Assembly: GCF_017349315.1 (NCBI RefSeq)
Contig: NZ_JAFMPP010000009.1
Span: forward strand, 1 to 64,000
Direction of reading: 5' to 3'
DNA length: 64,000 bases
Source of the DNA: Jiella flava
Lineage (GTDB): Bacteria > Pseudomonadota > Alphaproteobacteria > Rhizobiales > Rhizobiaceae
Position numbers and translations under genes: made by a program. Under the pieces are notes generated by a model. That model was not told the origin of the DNA and did not search any database. It worked only from the letters and a program-made list of their open reading frames with translations. Each line of letters begins with the position of its first letter. The stretch's first letter is position 1. Of the stretch, positions 17,624 to 27,606 are shown piece after piece.

Positions 17624-18565
17624 TTAATATCCCGCAGTGCGATCGGCGACGTTTTCGAGCGGCTCGCCGCGCTCATGCGCGGCGATCTGGCGCATGATGA
17701 TCGGCGCGAGGGAATCCGGATCGGACAGCGCCGCCGCATGGGGCGTGACGAAGACCTTCGGATGGCTCCATAGCCGGGATTCAGCCGGCAGCGGCTCGAC
17801 GGTGAAGACATCGAGCGAGGCTTCCATCAGCCGCTCGTCGTCAAGCGCCGCGAGAATCGCAACCTCGTCCTGCAGCGCGCCGCGCCCGGCATTGATCAGA
17901 ACCGGTCCGCCGAGCGGGGTTTCCCGCTTCAACTTCGACAACAGATCGGCGCCGATGATGCCGCGCGTCTCTGACGTCAGCGGAAGCAGCACGACGACGA
18001 TGTCGCTGGCGCCGAGGAACGGGGCGAGCCCGGCCGTGCCGGCGAAGGTTTCGACGCCCTCCACGCGTTTTGCGCTGCGGCTCCAGCCGGTGAGCTTGAA
18101 GCCGAGAACGCCGAGCTTTGTCGCGGCGTCGATCCCGAGAACACCAAGACCCATAATGCCGACTGTGACGTCCTTGGCGGCCGGCTGCATGCGCTCATGC
18201 CAGATCTTCTGCGCCTGCTGCTGGCGATAGGCGCGGCCGCGGCGAAAATGATCGAGCACCCGCCAGACGACATATTCGCTCATCCGGTCCTTCAGATCGT
18301 CGGCGACGATCCGCACGACCGGCACGTCGGGCAACTCGCGGTCGGCAAGGATGTGGTCGACGCCGGCGCCGAGCGAGAAGATCGCCTTGAGGTTCGGCAG
18401 GGTCGCGAGCAGCCCGGGAGGCTGTTTCCAGACGACGGCGTAGTCGATCGGCTCACCCGTGGCCGCTGCCGGGTCAACAACGATCCGGCGATCCGGCGCG
18501 GCAAGATGCAGCGCCTCCCACCAACGGGACGGATCAAAACCGGTCACGGAAAGCAGAATGGTCAT
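17624..18565 (-). CDS. ghrA: Glyoxylate/hydroxypyruvate reductase A-like dehydrogenase
   Basis: The 313-residue D-2-hydroxyacid dehydrogenase reduces 2-oxoacids such as glyoxylate or hydroxypyruvate with NAD(P)H. The Rossmann motif is GIMGLGVLG, followed by TGWSRSAK, whose Arg/Lys after the second strand favours NADPH. Catalytic residues appear as Arg in NAGRGALQ, Glu in FTVEPLP and His in TPHAAALS. The start overlaps the Nudix gene stop by four bases (ATGA), making it the last gene of the Yej-transporter operon. The reductase probably shares transcription with, rather than function in, peptide uptake. Confidence 0.88.
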   Translation of the reverse strand: MTILLSVTGFDPSRWWEALHLAAPDRRIVVDPAAATGEPIDYAVVWKQPPGLLATLPNLKAIFSLGAGVDHILADRELPDVPVVRIVADDLKDRMSEYVVWRVLDHFRRGRAYRQQQAQKIWHERMQPAAKDVTVGIMGLGVLGIDAATKLGVLGFKLTGWSRSAKRVEGVETFAGTAGLAPFLGASDIVVVLLPLTSETRGIIGADLLSKLKRETPLGGPVLINAGRGALQDEVAILAALDDERLMEASLDVFTVEPLPAESRLWSHPKVFVTPHAAALSDPDSLAPIIMRQIAAHERGEPLENVADRTAGY

Positions 18566-19224
18566 GCGTTGTCGTCACTGTCAAAGAGTGTTCCCTGAAG
18601 CGCCTGCGCCCGCGGACGACCCTTGCGTGCGAACCAGTGCGTACAGGCGATGAGGTAGCCGTTCTGCACCCAGCCGTCGTCGACCGCCGCAATCAATGCG
18701 TCGACCGGGGCGAGGATCGGCCGGATGTCTTCGTGCTCGTCGTCGAGGCCGGCGCTCTCGGCAAGCCCGTCGGCGTCGACGATGGCGAGATAGACGTGGC
18801 CGTGCTCGTTGGTCACGCCCGGCGCGGGCAGCATCGAAAAACAGTGCTCGATCGCCAGCGCCTGAAGGCCGGTCTCCTCGGTGAGCTCGCGGGCCGCGGC
18901 GGTCGCGGTATCCTCCTCCGGATCAACCATGCCGGCCGGCAGTTCAAGCGCTGCGGGATTCGGCGTCGCCAGGGCCGCGGCGAGGCGAAACTGCCGGATG
19001 ACGACGATCGCGTCGCGCTTGGGATCATAAGGGAGAATCACGACAACCGGACCGGTGGCGAGATATTCGCGATCCATCGGCCCGATCCGGCCTTCGCCGA
19101 CGAGCGGGTCGTGCTCGATCTCAAGCTTGCGGAAATCGCGAAAGCCGCCGTGGATTAGCTCATCCTTGATGATGGCGAAGTCGAGCGGCTGATCGCTCAA
19201 CTGATCGCGGTAATGTCCGCTCAT
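18562..19224 (-). CDS. Nudix hydrolase, ADP-ribose pyrophosphatase type
   Basis: The 220-residue protein has a complete Nudix box at 98-120: G-x5-E-x7-RELTEETGL. This family cleaves nucleoside diphosphates linked to another moiety with Mg2+; the length and the PAG...Nudix arrangement suggest ADP-ribose pyrophosphatase (NudF type), though the exact substrate is uncertain. Both ends overlap neighbours by four bases (YejF upstream, the reductase downstream), so it is translationally coupled to a peptide importer. The importer family takes up nucleotide-peptide antibiotics, so processing of an imported nucleotide conjugate is a speculative link. Confidence 0.88.
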   Translation of the reverse strand: MSGHYRDQLSDQPLDFAIIKDELIHGGFRDFRKLEIEHDPLVGEGRIGPMDREYLATGPVVVILPYDPKRDAIVVIRQFRLAAALATPNPAALELPAGMVDPEEDTATAAARELTEETGLQALAIEHCFSMLPAPGVTNEHGHVYLAIVDADGLAESAGLDDEHEDIRPILAPVDALIAAVDDGWVQNGYLIACTHWFARKGRPRAQALQGTLFDSDDNA

Positions 19225-20942
19225 TCGGAAACGACTCCTGTCGGCGCGGCTTTGATGTCGAAGGCCGCCGCCATCAAGGCCTTGGTATAGTCGGTCTGCG
19301 GCCGCTCGAAGATATCTTCGGCGGGGCCACGCTCGACCACCTGGCCGTTGCGCATGACGATGACCTCGTTGGCGAGGGCGCGCACGACTTTCAAGTCGTG
19401 GCTGATGAATAGATAGGCCAGGTCGTGCTTTTTCTGAAGGTCGCGCAAAAGATCGACCACCTGCGCCTGGACGCTCATGTCGAGGGCCGAGGTCGGCTCG
19501 TCGAGCATGACGAAACGCGGATTGAGCACCATCGCCCGGGCGATCGCGACGCGCTGGCGCTGACCGCCGGAAAATTCGTGCGGAAAGCGGAAGCGGGCGG
19601 CCGGATCGAGCCCGACCTCGCGCATGACGCCGACCACCCGCTGATCGCGCTGGTCGGCATTGAGCCCCCGCTCGTGAATCTTCAGCCCTTCGGAGATGAT
19701 GTCGGCGATCGACATGCGCGGCGACAGCGAGCCATAGGGATCCTGGAAAACGATCTGCATGCGCTCGCGCAAGGGGCGCATCGCCCTGAAGGAGCGCTGA
19801 TCGATCCGCTCGCCCTCGAAACGAATCCCGCCTTTCGACGAGATCATGCGGCTCAGGGCGAGGCCGAGGGTGGTCTTGCCGGAACCGGATTCGCCGACGA
19901 CGCCGACCGTCTGGCCGGCCCGCACCATGATATCGATGCCGTCGACCGCCTTGACGTAGCCAGCGACGCGGCGAAACAGCCCTTTGCGGATCGGGAACCA
20001 GACTTTGAGGTCTTCGGCTTCCATCACCACCGGTGCGTTGGCGTTGGCGGCGGGCGGTCGGCCCTTCGGTTCGGCTGCCAGGAGATGCCTGGTATAGGCG
20101 TGATGAGGGTCGGCGAAGATCCGCGGGGTCGGGCCTTCTTCGACGATCTTGCCGCGATACATCACGCAGACCCGGTCGGCGATCCGCCGGACGATGCCGA
20201 GATCATGGGTGATGAACAGCATCGCCATGCCATGCTCGGCCTGCAGCGTCTTCAACAGCTCGAGAATCTGCGCCTGGACGGTGACGTCGAGGGCCGTGGT
20301 CGGTTCGTCGGCGATCAGCAGGTCCGGATCATTGGCGAGCGCCATCGCGATCATCACGCGTTGGCGCTGGCCGCCGGAAAGCTGATGCGGATAGGCGCCG
20401 AGCCGCTCCTCGGCATTGCGGATACCGACCTGGGTCAGAAGCTCCAGCGTGCGGGCGCGCGCCGCCTTTTCGCCCATGCCGCGATGGATCTTCAAGACTT
20501 CGCCGACCTGCCGCTCGATGGTGTGCAGGGGGTTGAGCGAGGACATCGGCTCCTGAAAGATCATCGAAATGCGGTTGCCGCGCACACGCCGAAGGTCGCG
20601 CTCATCGTCATCGATGAGGTTTTCACCGTCGAAATAAATTGCGCCGCTTGGATGGCTGGCCGCCGGATAGGGCAAAAGCTTCAGGATCGAGAGAGCCGAG
20701 ACCGACTTGCCGGACCCCGATTCGCCGACGAGCGCGAGGGTCTCGCCCTTGGCGATCTGAAACGACACGTGGTCGACCGCGAGCGTCGTCGCGCCGCCCT
20801 GACTGAAGGCGACGGAGAGGTGGTCGACCGACAAGAGTGGTCGGGCGGCGGCGGGAGACCGTTCGGCAGCCTTCAAGGTCAAGCGGCGGCATCCTCTTTG
20901 AAACGGAGACGAAGGGGCAGGGCGGAGCGTGGCATCATCCAA
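19221..20942 (-). CDS. yejF: Peptide ABC importer ATPase YejF-like (two domains)
   Basis: The 573-residue fused ATPase energises the YejB/YejE permease pair. Both domains are intact: first Walker [12 protein letters not shown], signature LSGGQRQRV, Walker [13 protein letters not shown]; second Walker [12 protein letters not shown], signature FSGGQRQRV, Walker [13 protein letters not shown]. The C-terminal oligopeptide-transporter extension follows each domain. Its start overlaps the yejE stop by eight bases. A linker rich in Ala and Pro joins the halves. Yej importers take up peptides, including microcin C-like compounds in enterobacteria. Confidence 0.94.
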   Translation of the reverse strand: MDDATLRPAPSSPFQRGCRRLTLKAAERSPAAARPLLSVDHLSVAFSQGGATTLAVDHVSFQIAKGETLALVGESGSGKSVSALSILKLLPYPAASHPSGAIYFDGENLIDDDERDLRRVRGNRISMIFQEPMSSLNPLHTIERQVGEVLKIHRGMGEKAARARTLELLTQVGIRNAEERLGAYPHQLSGGQRQRVMIAMALANDPDLLIADEPTTALDVTVQAQILELLKTLQAEHGMAMLFITHDLGIVRRIADRVCVMYRGKIVEEGPTPRIFADPHHAYTRHLLAAEPKGRPPAANANAPVVMEAEDLKVWFPIRKGLFRRVAGYVKAVDGIDIMVRAGQTVGVVGESGSGKTTLGLALSRMISSKGGIRFEGERIDQRSFRAMRPLRERMQIVFQDPYGSLSPRMSIADIISEGLKIHERGLNADQRDQRVVGVMREVGLDPAARFRFPHEFSGGQRQRVAIARAMVLNPRFVMLDEPTSALDMSVQAQVVDLLRDLQKKHDLAYLFISHDLKVVRALANEVIVMRNGQVVERGPAEDIFERPQTDYTKALMAAAFDIKAAPTGVVSE

Positions 20943-22185
20943 AGCTCTTGCGCGGATCGAAGGCGTCGCGCACCGCCTCGCCGACGAAGACCAGCAGCGA
21001 CAGCATCAGGCTGATGACGATGAAGCCGGAAAATCCGAGCCACGGCGCCTGCAGATTGTTCTTGCCCTGGGCGAGCAGCTCGCCGAGCGAGGGCGAGCCG
21101 GGCGGCAGCCCGAAGCCGAGGAAATCGAGCGACGTCAAGGTGGTGATCGAGCCGTTCAAGATGAAGGGCAGGAAGGTCAGCGTCGCCACCATGGCGTTCG
21201 GTAGGAGATGGCGGAACATGATCGTCCAGTCGCCGACGCCGAGAGCGCGGGCGGCATTGACATATTCGAAGTTGCGGGCCCTGAGGAACTCCGCCCGCAC
21301 CACGCCGACAAAGGCGACCCAGGAGAACAGGAGCAGGATGCCGAGCAGCACCCAGAAACCCGGCGGCAGGATCGCGGCGATGATCAGCAAAAGATAGAGC
21401 ACCGGGATCGACGACCAGATTTCGATGAAGCGCTGGAAGAAAAGGTCGACCCAGCCGCCGAAATAGCCCTGGATCGCGCCCGCGCCGACGCCGATCACCG
21501 CCGAGGCGGCCGTCAGCACGAGGCCGAACAGCACGGAAATGCGGAAACCGTAGATCAGGCGGGCCAAAACGTCGCGGCCCTGATCGTCGGTGCCGATCCA
21601 GTTCATGTTGCCGAAGGTACAGTTCGGATCGTCGACGCCCTTGGGATAGCGCGCGCAGCGATCCTTTTCGCTCAACGTCCAGGAGGGCGGCGAGGGCGCC
21701 GGCGTCGGGATCTCGTTGTTGACCGTGTTGTAGGAGTAGCGGATCGGTGGCCAGATCATCCAGCCATTCTGCGTGATCTCGTCCTGAACGAAGGGATCGC
21801 GGTAATTGGTGACCGGCAGGAAGCCGCCGAAGGTCTCTTCGGGATAGTCGACGAGGATCGGATAGTAGAACTCGCCCTTGTAATCGACGAGCAGCGGGCG
21901 ATCATTGGCGATGAGTTCGGCAAACAGCGTCAAAACGAACAGGATCGCAAAGATCCAGAGCGACCACATGCCCCGCCGGTTGGACTTGAAGTTCTTCCAG
22001 CGCCGCTGATTGAGCGGCGAGAGCAGGGGGCGCTTGACGCGGGCGGCTTCGACCGCGCCTTGGGGGATCATCTGGCCGATGCCGGCGGTTTCGTCGCGCG
22101 CGAGTTCGGCCGCGACGTCTTCGTCGGTGCGCTGATGAAGGGATGGATCGGTCGCGATGCGATCTTTCAGGCTGTCATCGGCCAT
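20935..22185 (-). CDS. yejE: Peptide ABC importer permease YejE-like
   Basis: The 416-residue OppC-type permease has an N-terminal cytoplasmic tail of about 70 residues, a first membrane helix (GMWSLWIFAILFVLTLFAEL), a long periplasmic loop with FGNMNWIGTDDQGRDVLARL, then five or so helices with the EAA-type motif AARALGVGDWTIMFRHLLPN. This long tail and loop are normal for YejE. It starts four bases after the yejB stop. It forms the transmembrane channel with YejB. Confidence 0.93.
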   Translation of the reverse strand: MADDSLKDRIATDPSLHQRTDEDVAAELARDETAGIGQMIPQGAVEAARVKRPLLSPLNQRRWKNFKSNRRGMWSLWIFAILFVLTLFAELIANDRPLLVDYKGEFYYPILVDYPEETFGGFLPVTNYRDPFVQDEITQNGWMIWPPIRYSYNTVNNEIPTPAPSPPSWTLSEKDRCARYPKGVDDPNCTFGNMNWIGTDDQGRDVLARLIYGFRISVLFGLVLTAASAVIGVGAGAIQGYFGGWVDLFFQRFIEIWSSIPVLYLLLIIAAILPPGFWVLLGILLLFSWVAFVGVVRAEFLRARNFEYVNAARALGVGDWTIMFRHLLPNAMVATLTFLPFILNGSITTLTSLDFLGFGLPPGSPSLGELLAQGKNNLQAPWLGFSGFIVISLMLSLLVFVGEAVRDAFDPRKSFG

Positions 22186-22189
22186 GGCG

Positions 22190-23314
22190 TCAGACCTCCC
22201 GTTTCTCGAAATCGATCCGGGGATCGATCCAGGTGTAAGTAAGGTCGGAGATCAAGGTGGTGATCAGGCCGATCAGCGAGAAGATGTAGAGGGTCGCAAA
22301 GACAACGGGATAATCGCGCTTGTAGATCGATTCAAAGCCGAGCAGGCCGAGGCCGTCGAGGGAGAAGATCGTCTCGATCAACAGCGAGCCGGTGAAGAAG
22401 GCTGAGACGAACGCGCCTGGAAAGCCGGCGACGATGATCAGCATGGCATTGCGGAAGACATGGCCGTAAAGCACCCGCCGCTCGGTCAGACCCTTGGCAC
22501 GGGCGGTGGTGACGTACTGCTTGCGGATTTCGTCGAGGAAGGAGTTCTTGGTAAGCAGTGTCGTCGTCGCGAAGGCGGAGAGCGACAGTGCGATCAACGG
22601 CAGCGTGAGATGCCAGAAATAATCCGGGATCGTTTGCCCGACGCATCGCTCCACCGAAAACGCCGCCGACCAGGGCGCGCACCAGTCGCCCCTGACGCCG
22701 TCCGATAGCAGCCCGCGTAGGGGGAACCAGTCGAAGAACGAGCCGCCGGCAAACAGCACGATCAAAAGGACGGCAAACAAGAAGCCGGGAATGGCATAGG
22801 CGACGATGACGACGCCGGAGGTCCAGATGTCGAAGGTCGAGCCGTCCTTCAGCGCCTTGCGGATGCCGAGCGGGATCGAGATGGCGTAGGACAGCAAGGT
22901 GATCCACAAGCCAAGCGAGATCGAGACCGGCATTTTTTCGAGGATGAGTTTCCACACCGAGATCGAGCGGAAATAGCTCTCGCCGAAGTCGAAGCGGGCA
23001 TAGTTCCAGATCATCAGGCCGAAGCGTTCGAGCGGCGGCTTGTCGAAGCCGAATTGCTGTTTCAGCTTGGCGATGAACTGCGGATCGAGCCCCTGCGCGC
23101 CGCGGTAGCCGGAGTCCTCGCCGCTGCTGGCGCCGAAGTCACCGCCGCCGCCCGACACGCGTTCGGTGGCGCCGCCGGCATCGCCGCGCAGACCCGCGAT
23201 CACCTGTTCGACCGGACCGCCCGGGGCGAACTGCACGACCAGGAACGAGATCGCCATGATGCCGAGGATGGTCGGAATCATCAAAAGCAGGCGGCGGAGG
23301 ATGTAAGCGCCCAT
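22190..23314 (-). CDS. yejB: Peptide ABC importer permease YejB-like
   Basis: The 374-residue OppB-type permease begins [19 protein letters not shown], the typical first helix, and contains the EAA-loop region [21 protein letters not shown] glycine-rich periplasmic insertion (about residues 45-75, with [23 protein letters not shown]) is characteristic of YejB. It is preceded by 154 bp after the second binding protein, the only real gap in the run. That gap could hold an internal promoter or processing site. Confidence 0.93.
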   Translation of the reverse strand: MGAYILRRLLLMIPTILGIMAISFLVVQFAPGGPVEQVIAGLRGDAGGATERVSGGGGDFGASSGEDSGYRGAQGLDPQFIAKLKQQFGFDKPPLERFGLMIWNYARFDFGESYFRSISVWKLILEKMPVSISLGLWITLLSYAISIPLGIRKALKDGSTFDIWTSGVVIVAYAIPGFLFAVLLIVLFAGGSFFDWFPLRGLLSDGVRGDWCAPWSAAFSVERCVGQTIPDYFWHLTLPLIALSLSAFATTTLLTKNSFLDEIRKQYVTTARAKGLTERRVLYGHVFRNAMLIIVAGFPGAFVSAFFTGSLLIETIFSLDGLGLLGFESIYKRDYPVVFATLYIFSLIGLITTLISDLTYTWIDPRIDFEKREV

Positions 23315-23468
23315 GCGGGGGAAGCGTCTCCGGTTTCAAGGTGTCGCGGTGCGAAATCGGTCGACGGGCCCGAAGCGGCGCGCCGTCTTCCGAGGGTGTT
23401 AAACAAAAGCCGTGTCTTGCGCAAAAGGACGGTCGTTGCCTGAACGCATCCTTTCCGCCAGCCCTTGC

Positions 23469-25346
23469 TCAGGCCTTGCCGATCGCTTTCGCCTTGGCCG
23501 CGTCGAACCACCACAGGCTTTCGACCGGCCAGCCATAATCCGGCTTGTCCGGTTTGAACCCGAACCTGTCCCAGAATGCGGCACGATGGGACTGGGAGTA
23601 AATATTGGGGATCCAGTCGAGCCGCGCCCGCAGCACCCGGTCGAGGGCGCGCATCGCCATCGTCAGACTGCGCCGGTCGGACGCCTTGTTGACGACCTCG
23701 ATCAGCGCATCGACGCCGGGATCGGCCATGCCGACGAGATTGTTCGCCCCCTGGCGATCCCTGGTGGCGCTGCCGAACAGATCGGTCAGGCTGTTGCGGC
23801 TCGGCGTCGCGCCGAGGCTGAAAGCGGCCCCGATCATGTCGAAGTCGAAGCGGTTCTGGCGGTCCTGATACTGCGCCCCATCGACGAGACGGATGGAGGC
23901 ATCGACGCCGATCAGCCGGAGTGTCTGGATGAACTTGCCGTAGACCCGCTCGAAGCCGGGATCGTCGATCAGATATTCAAGCGCAAAGCCCTGCCCGTTG
24001 GCATCGACCAGGCGGCCGTTCTTCTGGCGCCAGCCAGCCTCGCTGAAGAGCCGCAGAGCCTCGCGCAGCATCTTGCGATCCTGGCCGGAGCCGTCGGAGA
24101 CCGGCTGCCGCCAGACGTCGCCGAACACCGCGTCCGGCAGTTTGTCACGCAGCGGCTCGAGGATCTCCAATTCCGCCGGAGAAGGCGGCCCCTCGGCCTT
24201 GAAATCGGAACTCTCGAAGCAGGAATCGGCGTGCTGGTAGAGGCCATAGAACATGTTGGCGTTCGTCCATTTGAAGTCGAAGCACATGTTGATGGCTTGG
24301 CGGATCCGCGGATCGGCAAAGCGCTTGCGGCGTTGATTCAGCGCCCAGCACTGGAAGACCGGCGTCTTTTCCTTGGGAAATTCGCGTTTGATCACCTTGC
24401 CCTCGGTGACCGCCGGGAAGACGTATTCCGTCGCCCAGGTCTTGGAAACAGACTCCTCGCGGAAATGGATGTTGCCCTTCTTGAAGGCTTCGAAAGCGGT
24501 GGTGCGATCGCGGAAAAAGTCGATGCGGATCACGTCGAAATGGTCGAGGCCGCGGGCAAAGCCCATGTCCTTGGCCCAGTAATCCGGCCGCTTTTCATAT
24601 TCGATGTAGCGACCGAAGTCGTAAGCCTTGATTTGGAAGCGCCCGCTGCCGGGAATGGCTTTGGTGCTGACCGATTCGAACGGCTGGTCGTCGAAGAAGG
24701 CCTTCGGGATAATCGGCACTGCAAAGGCTGCAAGGGCATCCTGATCGGTTTGGTGGCCGGAAAACACCAGCCGGACGCGATCCGGTGCTTCGACTTCGAT
24801 CCGCTCCAGCTGCTGCAGGACGATCTGGAGCGACGGGTGGCCCTTTTCCTTGAAGGTTTCGTAGGTGAAGACGACGTCTACAGGGGTGACCGGCGCGCCG
24901 GTTGAGAACGTCGCCTCCGGCCGCAGCGCGAAGACATAGGCGTTGCGATCGTCGGACAGCGTCACCGTTTGGGCGAGGGCCCCGTAGATCGCGTCGGGCT
25001 CGTCGAGGGCGCTGGCCATCAGCGTGTCGTAGAGGCTTTCCATGCGCGGCGGAGCACTGCCGCGCAGGACGAAGGTGTTGAGGGTGTCGAAGGTCAGCGG
25101 CGACTGATTGAAGCCCCAATTGGGCACCGAGAAATTGAACTGACCGCCGGACGGTGCTTCCGGGCTCGCATAGTCGAAATGCGGAAAATCCGGCGGATAT
25201 TTGAGATCTCCGAAGGCCGAGAGGCCATGCAGCGGCCGCCCGGTGGCGGTGAGGGCGAAGCCGCGGGTCGGCAGGGTGGCGGTGGCGGCCAGGCCGGCGG
25301 CAAGCCGGCCGAATCCGCGGCGGGTGAGGTTCGGGCTGCAGCTCAT
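23469..25346 (-). CDS. Peptide ABC importer binding protein YejA-like, second copy
   Basis: The 625-residue extracellular solute-binding protein (family 5) has the export signal NLTRRGFGRLAAGLAATATLPTRGFA, whose twin arginines suggest Tat. Landmarks include GGQFNFSVPNWGFNQSP, the family core FDWKTNANMFYGLY-like segment (FDFKWTNANMFYGLYQHADS) and a C-terminal WDRFG...YGWPVESLWWFDA. The ATG at 25346 overlaps the upstream stop (ATGA), which settles the start against a longer frame to 25394. It is a diverged paralog of the upstream gene. Two different binding proteins feeding one YejBEF channel would widen or split substrate range. Confidence 0.9.
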   Translation of the reverse strand: MSCSPNLTRRGFGRLAAGLAATATLPTRGFALTATGRPLHGLSAFGDLKYPPDFPHFDYASPEAPSGGQFNFSVPNWGFNQSPLTFDTLNTFVLRGSAPPRMESLYDTLMASALDEPDAIYGALAQTVTLSDDRNAYVFALRPEATFSTGAPVTPVDVVFTYETFKEKGHPSLQIVLQQLERIEVEAPDRVRLVFSGHQTDQDALAAFAVPIIPKAFFDDQPFESVSTKAIPGSGRFQIKAYDFGRYIEYEKRPDYWAKDMGFARGLDHFDVIRIDFFRDRTTAFEAFKKGNIHFREESVSKTWATEYVFPAVTEGKVIKREFPKEKTPVFQCWALNQRRKRFADPRIRQAINMCFDFKWTNANMFYGLYQHADSCFESSDFKAEGPPSPAELEILEPLRDKLPDAVFGDVWRQPVSDGSGQDRKMLREALRLFSEAGWRQKNGRLVDANGQGFALEYLIDDPGFERVYGKFIQTLRLIGVDASIRLVDGAQYQDRQNRFDFDMIGAAFSLGATPSRNSLTDLFGSATRDRQGANNLVGMADPGVDALIEVVNKASDRRSLTMAMRALDRVLRARLDWIPNIYSQSHRAAFWDRFGFKPDKPDYGWPVESLWWFDAAKAKAIGKA

Positions 25347-27394
25347 GGTTTGGCAGATCCGGTCGCCGCGTCTTTGGCCGCCGCCTTGATCCACCAGGCG
25401 TAGGGATCAACCGAGCTATAGGCGGGATGCTTGCCGGACATGCCGAACTTGTTCCAATAGGCGATCCAGTCCTCCGGCTTGTACCACTGAGGCACGACAT
25501 AGAACTCCCAGAGCATCACCCGGTCGAGTGCCCGTGTCGCGGCGACGAGGTCCTCGCGATTCTTGGCATAGACGATATCGTTGATAAGCGTGTCGACGGC
25601 CGGGTTCTTGATGCCGGCATAGTTGCGGCTGCCCGGCGCGTCGGCGGCTGCGCTCGACCAGAAATCCCGCTGCTCGTTGCCCGGAGAGAGCGACTGCGGA
25701 TAATATTTCATCGCCGTCATCTCAAAATCGAAGTTCTGCATGCGCTCGATATATTGATTGCTGTCGACGATCCGGACCGTCGCATCGATGCCGAGCCGGC
25801 GCAGGCTACGGGCATAGGGCTCCAGCGTGCGGGTATCGGAAGGATCGTTGCCGAGCATCTCGATGGCCAAGGGCTTGCCGGACTTGTCGACGAGACGCGT
25901 TCCCTTCAGCGCATACCCCGCCTGTTTGAGAAGATCATAGGCCTTGCGCAGATTCTCGCGGGTGGATTTTTCGTCGGTGTAAACCGGGAGCTTGAATTCC
26001 TCGGTGAGCACTTCAGGCGGGATCTTGGCCTTTAGCGGCGTCAGAAACTGCAATTCGCCCGGGCTCGGCAGGCCCTTGGCGGCGAGTTCGCTGTTCTCGA
26101 AATAGCTTAATTGCCGCTGATAGAGACCGTAGAACAGAGTTCGGTTCATCTCCTGGAAGTTGAAGGCGAAGGTCAGCGCCTCGCGCACCCTCCGATCCTG
26201 AAATTTCGGCAGGCGGTTGTTGAGGACGTAAGCCTGCATCGACGCGACCTGATGGTCGGGAACCGTCATCTTCTTGACCTTGCCGGCCTTGAACGCCGGA
26301 AAACCGTATTCGGTCGCCCAGCGGCGCGAGATATTTTCTGCACGATAGTCGTCGAGGCCGCCTTTTTTGAAGGCTTCCCACGCGGCGTTGGAATCGCGTA
26401 GATACGTAAAATCGATCCGGTCGAAGTTGTTGCGGCCGACATGCGGCGGTGCATTTGCGGCCCAATAGTCCTTGACCCGGTCCCATTCGATCGATTTTCC
26501 GACGACGAAATGCCCGATCGTATAAGCGCCGGAGCCGAGCGGCGGCTCGACAGTCGGCTGCGAGATGTCGCGTTTCTTGCCGTTGGGGCCTGTGCCTTCC
26601 CACCAATGTTTCGGCAAGACGGTCAGATCGCCCATGATCTGTGGCAATTCGCGGTTGCCGGTCTGGTCGAAGCTGAAGGTGACCTGGCGATCGCCGGTCT
26701 TCTCCGCCTTGACGACGTTCTTGTAATAGGACGCCCACTGGGGATTGAGCGTCTTCAATGTCTCGAAGCTCCAGATCACGTCCTCGACGGTGATCGGCTG
26801 GCCGTCGTGCCAGCGCGCCTTCGGATTGAGCCGGAAGGTGACGGAGGAGTCGTCCTTCGGATAGCGCACCGCCTCGGCGACCATCGCATAGGACGTCGAG
26901 GGCTCGTCGGTCGATTGCTCGAACAGCGTATCGTAGAGCAGTCCGCCGCCGAAATTGGCAAGACCTGCCGCCGGCGTGCCCCGCACAACGTAGGGGTTGA
27001 AGCTGTCATAGGAGCCGATGACCACGGAATTCAGCGTGCCGCCCTTCGGGGCTTCCGGATTGACGTAGTCGTAGTGCTTGAAGTCGCTGCCATATTTCGA
27101 CGGGCCGATCAGCGACATTGAGCTGCGCCACACGCCGCCGGTCGGATCCGCTTGGCTCGGCTGAGGCCCGGCCTGCTGGGCCGGGGCGCCGCCCGGTGCG
27201 GCCGATTGGGGGGCTGCGGGAGCGGTGGTCGCCGTGCCTGCCTTGCTGTCTCCGCTCTCTCGGGTGGCCCCGGTCTGCGCAGACGCTGCCGAAAACGATA
27301 GCGCGGCGACCAGAGCTGCGATTGCGGGGAAAAGGGCGAGACGTGTCAGGAACGGCAAGGGCAGGTCTCCGTGCAATGTCGTCTTGGGTGCCAT
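25343..27394 (-). CDS. yejA: Peptide ABC importer binding protein YejA-like, first copy
   Basis: The 683-residue periplasmic binding protein of family 5 has a Sec-type signal (hydrophobic LFPAIAALVAALSFSAASAQ, about residues 21-40) followed by an Ala/Gly/Pro-rich linker to about 85. The mature protein carries GGTLNSVVIGSYDSFNPYV, ARWHDGQPITVEDV, FNFQEMNRTLFYGLYQ and ends with WYKPEDWIAYWNKFGMSG. The ATG at 27394 gives a normal signal peptide; a longer frame to 27454 is possible and the ribosome-binding site is weak, so the start is uncertain. It heads the operon yejA-yejA2-yejBEF-nudix-ghrA. Confidence 0.9.
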   Translation of the reverse strand: MAPKTTLHGDLPLPFLTRLALFPAIAALVAALSFSAASAQTGATRESGDSKAGTATTAPAAPQSAAPGGAPAQQAGPQPSQADPTGGVWRSSMSLIGPSKYGSDFKHYDYVNPEAPKGGTLNSVVIGSYDSFNPYVVRGTPAAGLANFGGGLLYDTLFEQSTDEPSTSYAMVAEAVRYPKDDSSVTFRLNPKARWHDGQPITVEDVIWSFETLKTLNPQWASYYKNVVKAEKTGDRQVTFSFDQTGNRELPQIMGDLTVLPKHWWEGTGPNGKKRDISQPTVEPPLGSGAYTIGHFVVGKSIEWDRVKDYWAANAPPHVGRNNFDRIDFTYLRDSNAAWEAFKKGGLDDYRAENISRRWATEYGFPAFKAGKVKKMTVPDHQVASMQAYVLNNRLPKFQDRRVREALTFAFNFQEMNRTLFYGLYQRQLSYFENSELAAKGLPSPGELQFLTPLKAKIPPEVLTEEFKLPVYTDEKSTRENLRKAYDLLKQAGYALKGTRLVDKSGKPLAIEMLGNDPSDTRTLEPYARSLRRLGIDATVRIVDSNQYIERMQNFDFEMTAMKYYPQSLSPGNEQRDFWSSAAADAPGSRNYAGIKNPAVDTLINDIVYAKNREDLVAATRALDRVMLWEFYVVPQWYKPEDWIAYWNKFGMSGKHPAYSSVDPYAWWIKAAAKDAATGSAKP

Positions 27395-27544
27395 GCCTTC
27401 ATGCGAAGGTCTGGTGTCGTCATTGGGGCAAAACGGCGCTGAACACAGTGTCATCGCGTTTTATGGCGAGCATCGGGTTCTTTCGCCAAGTCACAACGTT
27501 TTCATTGCGTGCCGGCTGAGCGAGCGATGCGGCAAAGGCCAAAG

Positions 27545-27578
27545 AAAAAGCCCCGAACCCTGCGATTCGGGGCTTCTT
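27545..27578 (-). terminator. Rho-independent terminator of the cytochrome gene
   Basis: On the minus strand the 8-bp perfect stem (arms 27566-27573 and 27550-27557, GCCCCGAA/TTCGGGGC) is followed by TTTTTC. It starts 34 bases after the cytochrome stop and separates it from the yej operon. The complementary flank gives a shorter T-rich tail on the plus strand, where no gene ends. Confidence 0.9.
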
Positions 27579-27606
27579 TGACCTTGCGGCACGGCGGTGA
27601 TCCGCC

